DNA from: Mycobacterium sp. 1164966.3
GTDB lineage: Bacteria > Actinomycetota > Actinomycetes > Mycobacteriales > Mycobacteriaceae
Assembly (NCBI RefSeq): GCF_001665395.1
Contig: NZ_LZSG01000042.1
Span: 1 to 64,000 of the forward strand
DNA: 64,000 nt
Reading direction: 5' to 3'
A model generated the notes under the pieces. It ran no database searches. It had not been told where the DNA came from and saw nothing but the letters and a program-made list of their open reading frames with translations. A program made the position numbers and the translations under genes. Positions 32,227 to 40,769 of this stretch are shown piece by piece; the first letter of the stretch is position 1; each line of letters starts with the position of its first letter.

Positions 32227-32586
32227 GTGACTCATCGTCTGATGTATATCGGGATCGCCGGAGTGCTGCTCGCGGCCTTCGGGCTGGGCGCGATGCTGTA
32301 TCCGGTCCACCTCAGCGCATACGACATGTACGGCATCAAGGTCAGCTGCGGCAATGGATTCAATTCCAACCTCAGCCAGGCCGCCGAGACGCACGGTCAC
32401 GACTTCGTCACGCAGTGCGGCAACTCGGTGCTGCTCCGCCGCATCTGGGCCATCCCCACCGTTGTCATCGGTTGGCTACTGGTCACCGGATTTCTGGTGA
32501 AGTGGGTGCACAATGACCAGCAGGCAAGAGAAGACGCGGAGCCGCCGCACTACGTCCCACACCCGGAGATCGCTCGACACTTCTAG
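32227..32586 (+). CDS. Small membrane protein, 119 aa
   Basis: GTG start with a strong ribosome site (AAGGAGAAG, 3-4 bp spacing). Two transmembrane helices: MYIGIAGVLLAAFGLGAMLY (about 6-25) and IWAIPTVVIGWLLVTGFLV (about 73-91). Between them is an outside loop with a Cys pair (VSCGNGFNS and TQCGNSVLL) that could form a disulfide, and after them a charged cytoplasmic tail. No recognised family. Cotranscribed with the preceding 74-residue protein; its 3' end faces lpqM with a 64-bp palindromic element between. Confidence 0.75.
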   Translation: MTHRLMYIGIAGVLLAAFGLGAMLYPVHLSAYDMYGIKVSCGNGFNSNLSQAAETHGHDFVTQCGNSVLLRRIWAIPTVVIGWLLVTGFLVKWVHNDQQAREDAEPPHYVPHPEIARHF

Positions 32587-32597
32587 CTCGTCACACT

Positions 32598-32661
32598 CGC
32601 CGAACGTGGGTGATATGGACGAAAAGCGATCGAAACTCGTGCATACGCCCCACGTTCGACG
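32598..32661. repeat. 64-bp palindromic element, copy C
   Basis: CGCCGAACGTGGG (32598-32610) and CCCACGTTCGACG (32649-32661) with one mismatch between arms; 38-bp interior. The interior shares 18 consecutive bases (TATGGACGAAAAGCGATC) with the reverse complement of the 59182 copy. It lies in the 93-bp gap between two convergent genes. Confidence 0.9.
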
Positions 32662-32679
32662 CGCCGACGATGACGTCAA

Positions 32680-34176
32680 CTATCCCGGATAGCGCGAGTA
32701 ACAGGCGTCCATATTGCCGATCACTCCCCCGCGGAACGCCGCTATGCGAGTGAATCCGGCCGGCACGGTGGAGCCGTCAGCGTCGCTGGCGACCAGACGG
32801 TTGGTCAGCAGCCCGGAGACCGCCTCGTCCAGGTCGCCCGCCGTCAGCAAAAGTGACTTCTGGGAAGGCAACTCGATCGGTTCGGCCATCTTGCGGTGCA
32901 CGACGCCGGTCAGGCATGCGGTGCGTAGCGCCGTCCACGGACTCTGCATCGGTAGACCCCGTTCATGTTGCACCGCCAGCGCGTACCGCGACATCACGAT
33001 GGACAGCGCGGTGTCGTCGCCTTGGGGCAGCGAGTGCTGCTTCATGCCGGCAACCTTCGACAATGCAGCCAGCGAGGGCAGGTCGACCACGATGGTGTTG
33101 GTGGCAGGGCAGTAGGACGCCGGCGGACTAGCTTTTGCGTCGGAGCAGTCGGCGGGCTTGTAAGACAACGTCGGTGCTTGCTTGGGGGAGAAGATCTTCC
33201 CCAACAGTTCCATGAGGGTCGACAGCGTGTCTTCGTTGATCGGGACCTCACCGGTCTCCGGGTCGCCATTGGGGTCTCGCCGCAGGGTCTTCGGCAGGTC
33301 GCCGCGGCGCTGCTCGATCTCCTTCAGGTCGATGGCGGCGCAGGCCGGAGTGCCGGTGATAAAGCCCATCTGAAAGGCGCTGACCCGGTCCAGAGCCGAG
33401 CCGTGTTCGTCGTCGTTAGGCGTATCGGAGTCCATTACCGGGTCGCGGGTGGTGATGATGCCCGCCAGCACATGGTCGAGCCCCTCGGCCGTGCTCAGCG
33501 TGAAGCGCTTCGACTTACCGTCTGCCACATTGAACAGGTAGACGCCCGCGAAACAGTCGGCTTGCTGCTCCTTGACGATGGTTTTGGTGCCCCTGGTCAC
33601 CAACTTGGCCATGTTCTGCAGGGCATGCCCGAACTCGTGGGCCAACACCCCGTTGACGGACATGTCGCCGAAATACTTTTGCGCGGCAACCATGAAATCA
33701 CCACGGTCCCAAGCGATCAGGTTGCAGCGGGAGGTGAAGAACGCGTTGGGCATCTTGTAGGTCTCGTTGCCGCAGATGATCGGGCTTCGCCGATCGGTGG
33801 AGTCGTACGAGACGTACTTGTCGAGTGGTTTGAAAGATCCTTTCAGCGATCCGGTGTAGTTCGCCTTCCAGTACTCCTCGATGTCGTTGAGCGAGAGCAG
33901 TGACAACTTGTCGATCGGCCCGTTGTTGGTGTTGACCACCGTGCCGGTCGGTGCGGGTGCGTTCGAGCGGGCGCCGCTGGGCCCGTTTGTCGCGGGCAGA
34001 CCACCGACCCGGAACGGATCGTTGAGCATCGACAGTGCGCGGCCGTCGACGAACGTGGTGCATCCCGCAACCATGAGGGTGGCCGCGGCGCAAGCGAACG
34101 CCGCTCGTGTGCCCGCGATTGCTGCCCGAGAGCGACCGCCCCGCAGTCGACGTAGCTTCCGCACGTGGCTATTCAT
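32680..34176 (-). CDS. lpqM: Lipoprotein metalloprotease LpqM
   Basis: 498 residues. A basic N-terminus and hydrophobic segment end in the lipobox VAGC (Cys39), so the protein is a membrane-anchored extracytoplasmic lipoprotein. The zincin motif HEFGH is at residues 180-184 (GVLAHEFGHALQN), and a later ADCFAG segment supplies a likely third ligand region, as in neutral zinc metallopeptidases. In M. smegmatis LpqM is known to be needed for conjugal DNA transfer; its protein substrate is not known. Convergent with the small membrane genes. Confidence 0.93.
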   Translation of the reverse strand: MNSHVRKLRRLRGGRSRAAIAGTRAAFACAAATLMVAGCTTFVDGRALSMLNDPFRVGGLPATNGPSGARSNAPAPTGTVVNTNNGPIDKLSLLSLNDIEEYWKANYTGSLKGSFKPLDKYVSYDSTDRRSPIICGNETYKMPNAFFTSRCNLIAWDRGDFMVAAQKYFGDMSVNGVLAHEFGHALQNMAKLVTRGTKTIVKEQQADCFAGVYLFNVADGKSKRFTLSTAEGLDHVLAGIITTRDPVMDSDTPNDDEHGSALDRVSAFQMGFITGTPACAAIDLKEIEQRRGDLPKTLRRDPNGDPETGEVPINEDTLSTLMELLGKIFSPKQAPTLSYKPADCSDAKASPPASYCPATNTIVVDLPSLAALSKVAGMKQHSLPQGDDTALSIVMSRYALAVQHERGLPMQSPWTALRTACLTGVVHRKMAEPIELPSQKSLLLTAGDLDEAVSGLLTNRLVASDADGSTVPAGFTRIAAFRGGVIGNMDACYSRYPG

Positions 34177-34411
34177 TGACCAACCCCGTCCCGACCGGCC
34201 TGCACAGCAAACTAAAGGAAACTCATCTTAGAACGCCTGGTTTACCATCGGGGCAAGAACCAAGGCCTCAGGGCCGTGAGGCCAACGAGCTCGTAGTGGC
34301 AAGCTAGCGGTCCGCTCGCAGGGCGTCAATCACCTCTGTGGCTCGCTGTTCGAAGCGTTCGCCCTCAGGCATAGCCACACCGTACTCGGAGAGCCTGACA
34401 GCGCAACCGAT

Positions 34412-35890
34412 TCACGGCATCCGGGCCCGATGCCGCTTGTCGCGCGGCGGGACGCCGTTTACGCCCCCGATCGACTCGGCGTAGGTTCCCACGGCGAAAG
34501 CCGCGCCAGAACCCATGACCGCCAACGCTTCCCGATTGATGTTGTCGACCGTGTCGCGGGGGCTCTGGTAGTTCGGGTCGAGCCAGACGCCGGCCTGACC
34601 GCCCCAGAGGCGCGCCTGCACTGTGGTTTTCGGCTGCGAGGCGCCGGTGTTCATTCCCCCGATCGGAACACCCGCGACCAGGAACGGGTGGTAGTCGGTC
34701 CTCGTGTTCAACGGCATGTCGGCGGGTCGCTTCCCGGCCAGGTTCAAATAACCGGCCAGGGTGCGCTCGATGCCGGCGGAGCCTTCGGGGACATCCGAAG
34801 CCGCCACACCGGATCCGGGCGGCCCGGACTGGTCGCCGTCGTCGGTGAAGAATCCGGCATTGGCCGAACCCAGCATGTCGAAGTTCAGATATAGCGCGAT
34901 GTCGTTGAGTCGATCACGGTCCAGGCCGAAGACATAGTCGGTGGCCCCGTTGAGCCCGTCCTCGGCGGCCCCCCAGAAGACGAAGCGCACCGCGTTGGTC
35001 ACCGGCGCCAAGGGGCCCATCTGCAAAGCAGTTTCCAGCACCGCGGCCACTCCTGACCCACCGTTGTTGACGCCCGGACTGTCCCGCGCGCTGTCGAGAT
35101 GTGTCCCGACCATTACCACCTCGTCTGGCTTGCCGGTTTTGGTCTGCGCCAGCACATTTCGCGAGGTGACCTTGCGGGTTTCAGCGTCCAGCACCAATCG
35201 CACCGGCGCGCTAGCACGTTCCAGCGCGGTGGCACCGGTGGCACCGACGACTGCGACGGGCAGGGTCAGCTCGTTGTAGTACCCGGCATTGAACAGCGTC
35301 GGCGGAGCTCCCGAACCAGTTGGCCGGCTGATCACGATGAGCGCTGCCGCGCCCCTGGCCTTCGCGCTCTCCTGTTTGACCACCACCGAGCAGCGGGTGT
35401 CGTCGACGACTGCGATAGCACCCTTCGGTACCTCGGCCGGGTAGGCGGTGGGCTCGCAGCCGGACGCTTGCGCGGGCCGGACCGGCTGGCCGGTCAGCCC
35501 GCCGGGCGGTGTCTGAACCAGCAACGACGCCTGGTCCACCGGGTAGCTGCGGCCGGCAACCGTCAGCGACGGCTTCCCGGGCGATACCGCGTACAACCGC
35601 TCGAATTGCGGCGTCGACACATCGAATCCCTTGGCGCGCAGGGTCCTCGCTACGTAGTCCACGCTGGCGTCGAAGCCCGGTGTGCCCTGGGCGCGGTTCC
35701 CTTTGTTGGCGTTGGCGATATCCTGCAGCGCGTGCAGGTGGGTGTACATCCGATCCGCGGTCACCTTCGCGGCCAACGCGCGACCGAAGTCCGGCGCGGC
35801 GGGCGGCGGTACCGGCCGCGGCGACGAACATCCCGCCAGCCCAGCTATCAGCAGCGCCGTACCCAGGCTCCGGACTATCGCCGGCATCAT
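34412..35890 (-). CDS. M28-family lipoprotein, catalytically degenerate LpqL paralogue
   Basis: 492 residues from ATG 35890, overlapping the upstream lpqL stop by 4 bp. Lipobox LAGC (Cys21), a PA domain (about 120-235) and an M28 peptidase domain align end to end with LpqL. Three key residues are changed: the zinc-bridging Asp is Asn276 (SPGVNNGGSG), the general-base Glu is Ala309 (WGAAED), and the last zinc-ligand His is Gln442 (DPNYQSPRD). His264 and Asp338 remain. The reading frame is intact, so this is probably a maintained, non-peptidase protein, not a pseudogene. It arose by tandem duplication. Confidence 0.85.
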   Translation of the reverse strand: MMPAIVRSLGTALLIAGLAGCSSPRPVPPPAAPDFGRALAAKVTADRMYTHLHALQDIANANKGNRAQGTPGFDASVDYVARTLRAKGFDVSTPQFERLYAVSPGKPSLTVAGRSYPVDQASLLVQTPPGGLTGQPVRPAQASGCEPTAYPAEVPKGAIAVVDDTRCSVVVKQESAKARGAAALIVISRPTGSGAPPTLFNAGYYNELTLPVAVVGATGATALERASAPVRLVLDAETRKVTSRNVLAQTKTGKPDEVVMVGTHLDSARDSPGVNNGGSGVAAVLETALQMGPLAPVTNAVRFVFWGAAEDGLNGATDYVFGLDRDRLNDIALYLNFDMLGSANAGFFTDDGDQSGPPGSGVAASDVPEGSAGIERTLAGYLNLAGKRPADMPLNTRTDYHPFLVAGVPIGGMNTGASQPKTTVQARLWGGQAGVWLDPNYQSPRDTVDNINREALAVMGSGAAFAVGTYAESIGGVNGVPPRDKRHRARMP

Positions 35891-37383
35891 GGCTTGGCGA
35901 GCACGTGCCGCGTACGGTCCTCCATCACCGGAACGCCGTTGCGCCCACCAAGGTCCTGCGCATACAGCGCCACCGCGTAGGCCACCCCGCCACCTTGAAT
36001 CCCCAGCGAGGTGCGATCGATGTGCTCGAGGGTGTCGCCCTTCTGGTGGTAATTGGGATCGAACGGCTCGCCGGCCTTCCCGCCCCACAGCTTGGCTTGC
36101 TCTTCGGACATCTTGTTCTCGGCGCCGGAGAACAGCCCACCCGACGGGATACCGGCGAGGGTGAATCCGTCGTAGTCGGAACGGCCGTCGAAAGACGTGT
36201 CTTGCGCGGTCTTGCCGGCCGCCTTCAGGTATGCGACCAGCGTCCGCTCTATCCCGGCAGAACCTTCCGGCACCACCGGCTGGCCGCGGTCCTTGGCCGG
36301 CATCGACTGATCGCCGTCATAGGTGAAATAACCCGGGTTCGGCGACGCCAGCATGTCGAAGTTCAGGTACAGCGCAATGTGTTTGAGTGCGTCGAGGTCC
36401 AGCGACTCGACGTAATTTCGCGACCCGATCAATCCGAGTTCCTCCGCGCCCCAGAAGCCGAACCGCACCGCGTTCCGCACGTGTGGCGAATTGCCCAGTT
36501 GCACAGCGGTTTCCAGAACCGCAGCGACACCCGAGCCGTTGTCGTTGATGCCCGGCCCCGCGGGCACGCTGTCCAGATGCGCCCCGGCCATCACCACGTC
36601 GTTGGTGGACCCGGTCTTGGTTTGCGCGATGATGTTGCGGGCCTTGAAACTCTGGGTGTTCGCATTGAGCTTGACGGTGGCCGGTCCGGTCAGGCCGTGC
36701 AGCAGTATGCCGTCTGACTTGGTGACCCCCACCACCGGGATTTTGACGTCGGTGTCGGCCCCGAGGGTGCCGCCCATGCGTTCTTCGTCGACGTTGTCGA
36801 CGACGACCATGGCTACGGCTCCGCGCTGTACCGCGGCATCCTCTTTCTGCGCGAACGGACAGTTGCCGCGATTGACCAGCACCACCGCACCTTGTGACGG
36901 CAACCCGTCGTAGTCCGACGGCGTACAACCCGGACTGTCGTCGGCCGGCGCGGCCACCAGTGGCCCGGTCACTCCTTCCGGCGGGGTGGCCAGACTGTAG
37001 TCGAGCGCGCGCGCCTCCAAGGTCTTGCCACCGACGCTCAGTGACCCCTTTTCGGCATGAAAGACGCGGGCGGAAAACTCGGGCGTTTGCACGTCGAAAC
37101 CGCTGTCGCGCAACACCTTAACCACATAATCGACGCTGGCTTCGTAGCCCGGGGTGCCCACCGCGCGGGTACCGTTGTTGGCGTTGGCGATGTCCTGCAG
37201 CTTGGACAGGTGCTTCATCATCGCGTCGGTGGTGACTTTGTTGCGCAAAGTGCTGGCGAACTCGGCCGCGGCTGGATCGCCGTTGGGCCCCGCGGCCTTA
37301 TCCTTCCCATGGGTGCACCCGGTCAGCATCAAAGTGAGGGCGACCACGACGAGCAGCGCCGAAGTCCTAGATTTGTTGACCAT
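35887..37383 (-). CDS. lpqL: Lipoprotein aminopeptidase LpqL (M28 family)
   Basis: 498 residues from ATG 37383 (M. tuberculosis 500). Lipobox LTGC (Cys23) directs it to the outer face of the membrane. A PA domain (about 120-240, with two Cys in GCTPSDYDGLP and RGNCPF) precedes the peptidase domain. All catalytic residues are present: His269 (GAHLDS), Asp281 (GINDNGSG), Glu314 base and Glu315 (WGAEEL), Asp343 (NFDML) and His446 (NYHQKGD). Removes N-terminal residues from peptides using two zinc ions. It is followed by the degenerate duplicate with overlapping stop and start. Confidence 0.93.
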   Translation of the reverse strand: MVNKSRTSALLVVVALTLMLTGCTHGKDKAAGPNGDPAAAEFASTLRNKVTTDAMMKHLSKLQDIANANNGTRAVGTPGYEASVDYVVKVLRDSGFDVQTPEFSARVFHAEKGSLSVGGKTLEARALDYSLATPPEGVTGPLVAAPADDSPGCTPSDYDGLPSQGAVVLVNRGNCPFAQKEDAAVQRGAVAMVVVDNVDEERMGGTLGADTDVKIPVVGVTKSDGILLHGLTGPATVKLNANTQSFKARNIIAQTKTGSTNDVVMAGAHLDSVPAGPGINDNGSGVAAVLETAVQLGNSPHVRNAVRFGFWGAEELGLIGSRNYVESLDLDALKHIALYLNFDMLASPNPGYFTYDGDQSMPAKDRGQPVVPEGSAGIERTLVAYLKAAGKTAQDTSFDGRSDYDGFTLAGIPSGGLFSGAENKMSEEQAKLWGGKAGEPFDPNYHQKGDTLEHIDRTSLGIQGGGVAYAVALYAQDLGGRNGVPVMEDRTRHVLAKP

Positions 37384-37439
37384 CGCGCCCAAGGTTAGCC
37401 GTTCGGAACCCACGCTTGATAGCCCCGGCACAGACACAG

Positions 37440-37865
37440 TCAGACAAATAGTCCGGTGAATGGCGGAAACGGAATGTTGCGCACCACAAACCAAGCCACC
37501 GTCAACACCAGCGTCACCGTCGCCGCCCAGCGCTGATGTTGCCAGCTCCTGATCTGCCGGCCCGTGAGTCGGCCGTACGTCCAAGCCAGATACGCCCACG
37601 CCAAGAATGCCAGCGCCACCAGGCCCAGAGCGTTGAACCTGGCGGCCGCCAACAGATTGCCGTGCATCAGCGAATACAGCATCCGCAGGCTGCCGCAGCC
37701 GGGACAGTCAATACCCAGCAGAGCTTTGGTCGGGCATACCGGCAGCGGACCGTGCGGGGTTGTCGGGTCACCCACCCAGATGGCGGCACACACCACCGTC
37801 GTCGACGCGGCCACCAGCAGTGGCGCGGTCAGACTCCGCGGCACCGACCCTTGGCGGGTCACCAT
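37440..37865 (-). CDS. DUF2752 membrane protein
   Basis: 141 residues. Hydrophobic segments at about 12-32, 78-98 and 112-132. The family mark is the cysteine pattern around CPTKALLGIDCPGCGSLRML, where the CPGCG part and the nearby Arg are conserved. Function is unknown; these genes commonly sit beside CD225/dispanin genes, as here (12 bp upstream). It is probably cotranscribed with that gene. Confidence 0.87.
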   Translation of the reverse strand: MVTRQGSVPRSLTAPLLVAASTTVVCAAIWVGDPTTPHGPLPVCPTKALLGIDCPGCGSLRMLYSLMHGNLLAAARFNALGLVALAFLAWAYLAWTYGRLTGRQIRSWQHQRWAATVTLVLTVAWFVVRNIPFPPFTGLFV

Positions 37866-37877
37866 GATCGCGCCCGT

Positions 37878-38207
37878 TTAGAAGAACACGCCGAGCATCG
37901 CCGCGCTTTGGTTGGACGCGAGCATGCCGCCCGCGATCGCGATGATCGCGTAGATCACGCCCGCCACAACCCCGGCGATCGCCGCCCACATTGACCACTT
38001 CTTGGCGGCTTCCGAGGAAGCCTGCGCCTCGGCGTATTGGCCCTGCGCCCATAATCCGTTGACCTGGCTCGACTTGACAATGGCCACGACCCCGAACGGA
38101 AGGCAACAGAACAACGTCGTCAAAATGGCCCACACCAAGTAGTTGTTCGGCGCTTGCCCGGCCGGTTGCTGTGGCGGGTACCCGGGCGGAGGTGGTGGCT
38201 GTGTCAT
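37878..38207 (-). CDS. CD225/dispanin family membrane protein
   Basis: 109 residues. A Pro/Gln-rich N-terminus (PPPPPGYPPQQPAGQAP) is followed by the CD225 core: NYLVWAILTTLFCCLPFGVV, then AIVKSSQVNGLWAQGQYAEA, then a second helix WAAIAGVVAGVIYAIIAIAG. The double Cys and the KSSQVN-like loop are family marks shared with eukaryotic IFITM proteins. The bacterial role is unknown. Adjacent to a DUF2752 gene in an apparent two-gene operon. Confidence 0.9.
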   Translation of the reverse strand: MTQPPPPPGYPPQQPAGQAPNNYLVWAILTTLFCCLPFGVVAIVKSSQVNGLWAQGQYAEAQASSEAAKKWSMWAAIAGVVAGVIYAIIAIAGGMLASNQSAAMLGVFF

Positions 38208-38554
38208 CGATTCTCCAGTCGCGAGAGGTTAGCTGGCGTGAAACGGTGCTTACCATACCCGAGCAGTGTCACGCTGGCATCCTTAATCGCAAATCCAGTC
38301 GCTGCCTTGCCATCGAGGCTGTCACGGGCGAACAACGTGTCTCCCGTGACATGAACATCCCCGAAACGAGACACGTTGAGCGCCTTAATTTCTCAGAAAA
38401 GCAACCCTACGTCGGATAGGCCGCGATCAATTCCCAGACAGACAATTTCTAGCGGAACATGTTGCGTGGCCGCGACGTAGCCCTACGATCCCTTGTGAGG
38501 GTCCCCGTTTCTGGGCGGCGACCAGTGCGGGTCCGTCAACCTAAGGAGTCAAAG
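38208..38554. other. 347-bp intergenic region between divergent genes
   Basis: Lower GC than its surroundings, with no convincing gene on either strand. It must hold the promoters for the CD225 gene (left) and the secreted protein (right). One clear structure is a 9-bp inverted repeat, TGTCACGGG (38320-38328) and CCCGTGACA (38343-38351). Confidence 0.6.
38320..38351. promoter_or_regulatory. 9-bp inverted repeat, possible operator or hairpin
   Basis: TGTCACGGG and CCCGTGACA separated by 14 bases. There is no T-run, so it is more likely a binding site or leader hairpin than a terminator. No regulator can be named. Confidence 0.35.
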
Positions 38555-39055
38555 ATGTCTCACCACACCAACGCGCTGCGAGCCGCGACGGCTGCAACGC
38601 TCGTGAGCGGCTTTGCCTGCTTCGGTACCGGCGCCGCGAACGCCGACCCCAATGACACGCTCGCCGCCAACCTGTCCAAGGGCTACAGCTCCAGCAACTG
38701 CAGTCCCCAAACACCGCCCAGCGGTGTGCTCGCCGTGCTGCAGTGCGGACAGAACTCCGACCCCAGCGGGCCGGTCTTCGCCAAGTACTTGCTCTTCAAC
38801 ACCAGCAGCGACCTGAACAGTTCGTTCACCACCAGCATCGGCTCCGACACCCTGACCAATTGCGGAGACGCCAAGTCGCCCACGACATGGCACCAGGGCA
38901 GCTCCAACGACCCCGCCGGGCAGGTGGCATGTGGGACGTATCAGGGTCAAGCCGAAGTCATCTGGACCACCGACGGCAAGAACGTGATGAGCCTTATCCG
39001 CGCGGCCAACGGCGACACCGCCACGCTTTACCAGTGGTGGCGCACCAACGGCTGA
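38555..39055 (+). CDS. Secreted protein of unknown function, 166 aa
   Basis: ATG 38555 follows a good ribosome site (CTAAGGAGTC). A Sec signal peptide ends in GTGAANADPNDTL, with cleavage expected after ANA at about residue 31. The mature protein has four Cys (SNCSPQ, LQCGQN, TNCGDA, VACGTY), likely two disulfides, and a C-terminus TATLYQWWRTNG. The fold looks like a small beta-rich secreted domain; I do not recognise a named family. Its stop is 1 bp from the convergent SGNH hydrolase stop. Confidence 0.75.
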   Translation: MSHHTNALRAATAATLVSGFACFGTGAANADPNDTLAANLSKGYSSSNCSPQTPPSGVLAVLQCGQNSDPSGPVFAKYLLFNTSSDLNSSFTTSIGSDTLTNCGDAKSPTTWHQGSSNDPAGQVACGTYQGQAEVIWTTDGKNVMSLIRAANGDTATLYQWWRTNG

Positions 39056-39056
39056 G

Positions 39057-39815
39057 CTACATCTGCTCTAAAACCAGCGTCGCGACGGCCCGCATCCCGG
39101 CAGCGTTGGGATGCAGCGGCGCCGGCCGAAACGGAACGGGCACACCGGATCTCGTTGTCCAGGGCTCGGCGGACCACGCGTGGTGGGCTCTGCTGGCCGT
39201 CCCGGCACGGACGATCTCGCAGTTCGTTGCCGCGGCGGCTTCGGCTGTGAGCTGTTCCAAAGTGGCCGCCACGTACCGACCCAGATCGGCGTCGGCTCCC
39301 GAAAGCGGCGCGGCGGACTCGCCGGCAGGCGGCAGCACCGTCAGGTAGTCGACGAACATGATCCGTGCCGTGGGGGCGCGCTCGCGCAACGCGCGGCCGA
39401 CCGCGCACAACGAATCGAACACCTGGGCCAGATCTCGATCCCGCTCGTCGCGGTCCAGCAGCTCAGCTACGCGTCCGCCGAGCAGCGGGAGTCTGCGCAC
39501 CGCCGCCGGTAACGATGCGGCCATCAACAACGGAATGTAGCCAACGTCGTTGCCGCCGATGGTGACCGTGATCAGCGTCTTCGTACCGTCCAGCGCCGCG
39601 ATTTGCGGCGGTGAGCCGTGCTGCCGCTCGGCAAGCACGTGTGCGGTGGTGGCACCGGAAAAGGTGACGTCGGTCAGATCGAGGTTCAGTTTTTCCGCGA
39701 TCAGGTGGGGGTAGTTGCGTGCCGATCGGCCGGCCCGCCACGGCGCTCCGTCGGCGCGGGGCCTGATCCCCGGCCCGGCAGCCATCGAACTTCCAAGCGC
39801 TACATAGCGTTTCAT
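39057..39815 (-). CDS. SGNH/GDSL hydrolase
   Basis: 252 residues from ATG 39815, overlapping the thiG stop by 3-4 bp. Block I is YVALGSSMAAGPGI (Ser in GSS), block III is TVTIGGNDVGYIP (Gly-Asn), and block V is PLHPNAAGM (His), the Ser/His pair of SGNH esterases. No signal peptide is evident. The substrate is unknown. Coupling to thiG suggests coexpression with the thiO-thiS-thiG genes, although a thiamine role for an SGNH esterase is not established. Confidence 0.85.
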   Translation of the reverse strand: MKRYVALGSSMAAGPGIRPRADGAPWRAGRSARNYPHLIAEKLNLDLTDVTFSGATTAHVLAERQHGSPPQIAALDGTKTLITVTIGGNDVGYIPLLMAASLPAAVRRLPLLGGRVAELLDRDERDRDLAQVFDSLCAVGRALRERAPTARIMFVDYLTVLPPAGESAAPLSGADADLGRYVAATLEQLTAEAAAATNCEIVRAGTASRAHHAWSAEPWTTRSGVPVPFRPAPLHPNAAGMRAVATLVLEQM

Positions 39816-40570
39816 CGCGCCGGGCTGGATGCCTGCGCCCAGAAACGTTTGGGGATCCGCCCGGCCCGACGCGCCAGATAGCCCGCGCTGACGGCGGCAG
39901 CCATGGCCGTGGCCATCGCCGGCGGGTCGGCGGCACGGGTCACCGCGCTGGCCAACAGTACAGCGTCGCAACCCAATTCCATCGCCAACGCGGCGTCGCT
40001 CGCCGTGCCGATCCCGGCATCGAGTACCACGGGAACGCCGGCCTGGGCAACGATCATCTCGATGTTGTGCGGGTTGGTGATGCCAAGGCCGGTGCCGATC
40101 GGCGCACCCAGCGGCATCACCGCGGCACAACCGGTGTCCTCCAGCCGACGCGCCAACGCCGGGTCGTCGTTGGTGTAAGGCAGCACTACGAATCCGTCAT
40201 CCACCAATTGCTCTGCGGCTCTGACTAATTCGACACCATCGGGCAGCAAGGTGCGTTCGTCGGCGATGACTTCGAGCTTGACCCAGTTGGTGTTGAGCGC
40301 CTCGCGGGCCAGCTGGGCGGTGAGCACGGCCTCGGCGGCGCTGCGACATCCCGCGGTGTTGGGCAGCGGCGTGATGCCCAGCCGGTTGAGCAGCTCGAGC
40401 AGCCCGGTCCCCCCTTCGGCGTCGACGCGGCGGATTGCGACGGTGGTCAGCTCGGTTCCCGACGCCATCAGCGCCTCTTCCAGCACCGCAAGGTTGGTCG
40501 CTCCACCGGTTCCCATGATGAGCCGCGAGGCGAAGCTGCGGTCACCGATCGTCAGCTTGGAATCAGCCAC
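39812..40570 (-). CDS. thiG: Thiazole synthase ThiG
   Basis: 252 residues. Forms the thiamine thiazole phosphate from deoxyxylulose phosphate, dehydroglycine (from ThiO) and sulfur carried on ThiS. TIM-barrel motifs: FASRLIMGTGGATNL, LLPNTAGCRSAAEAV-like TPLPNTAGCRSAAEA, VKLEVIADE with the Schiff-base Lys region, VMPLGAPIGTGLGI and VVLDAGIGTASDAA. It overlaps thiS by 8 bp upstream. The whole thiO-thiS-thiG run is under the minus-strand TPP riboswitch. Confidence 0.96.
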   Translation of the reverse strand: MADSKLTIGDRSFASRLIMGTGGATNLAVLEEALMASGTELTTVAIRRVDAEGGTGLLELLNRLGITPLPNTAGCRSAAEAVLTAQLAREALNTNWVKLEVIADERTLLPDGVELVRAAEQLVDDGFVVLPYTNDDPALARRLEDTGCAAVMPLGAPIGTGLGITNPHNIEMIVAQAGVPVVLDAGIGTASDAALAMELGCDAVLLASAVTRAADPPAMATAMAAAVSAGYLARRAGRIPKRFWAQASSPAR

Positions 40571-40769
40571 CTTGCACCGCCGTCACCACCTCGAGTCGTA
40601 TGGGCGCACTGAACTCGACAAGCCTTGTCGTCCAGTCGGATCGGGGTAAGACCGCCTGATCCAGCGCTACCGCGATACCCCGCTCCGGAAAGCCCAGTGA
40701 CTCCAACAGCGATGCCACCGTGGCCTGGTCGTCGACCTCGACCTGCTGCTCGTTGACCATGACGATCAT
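40563..40769 (-). CDS. thiS: Sulfur carrier protein ThiS
   Basis: 68 residues from ATG 40769. Ubiquitin-like fold with the obligatory C-terminal Gly-Gly (VVTAVQGG), which is adenylated and thiocarboxylated to deliver sulfur to ThiG. Starts MIVMVNEQQVEVDD, and its length equals the M. tuberculosis protein. Overlaps thiO upstream (ATGA) and thiG downstream. Confidence 0.95.
   Translation of the reverse strand: MIVMVNEQQVEVDDQATVASLLESLGFPERGIAVALDQAVLPRSDWTTRLVEFSAPIRLEVVTAVQGG

Noticed and set aside
34412..35890. Pseudogene of lpqL
   Set aside because: The frame, lipobox, PA domain and coupling are intact; only specific catalytic residues are changed, so it is better read as a pseudo-enzyme.
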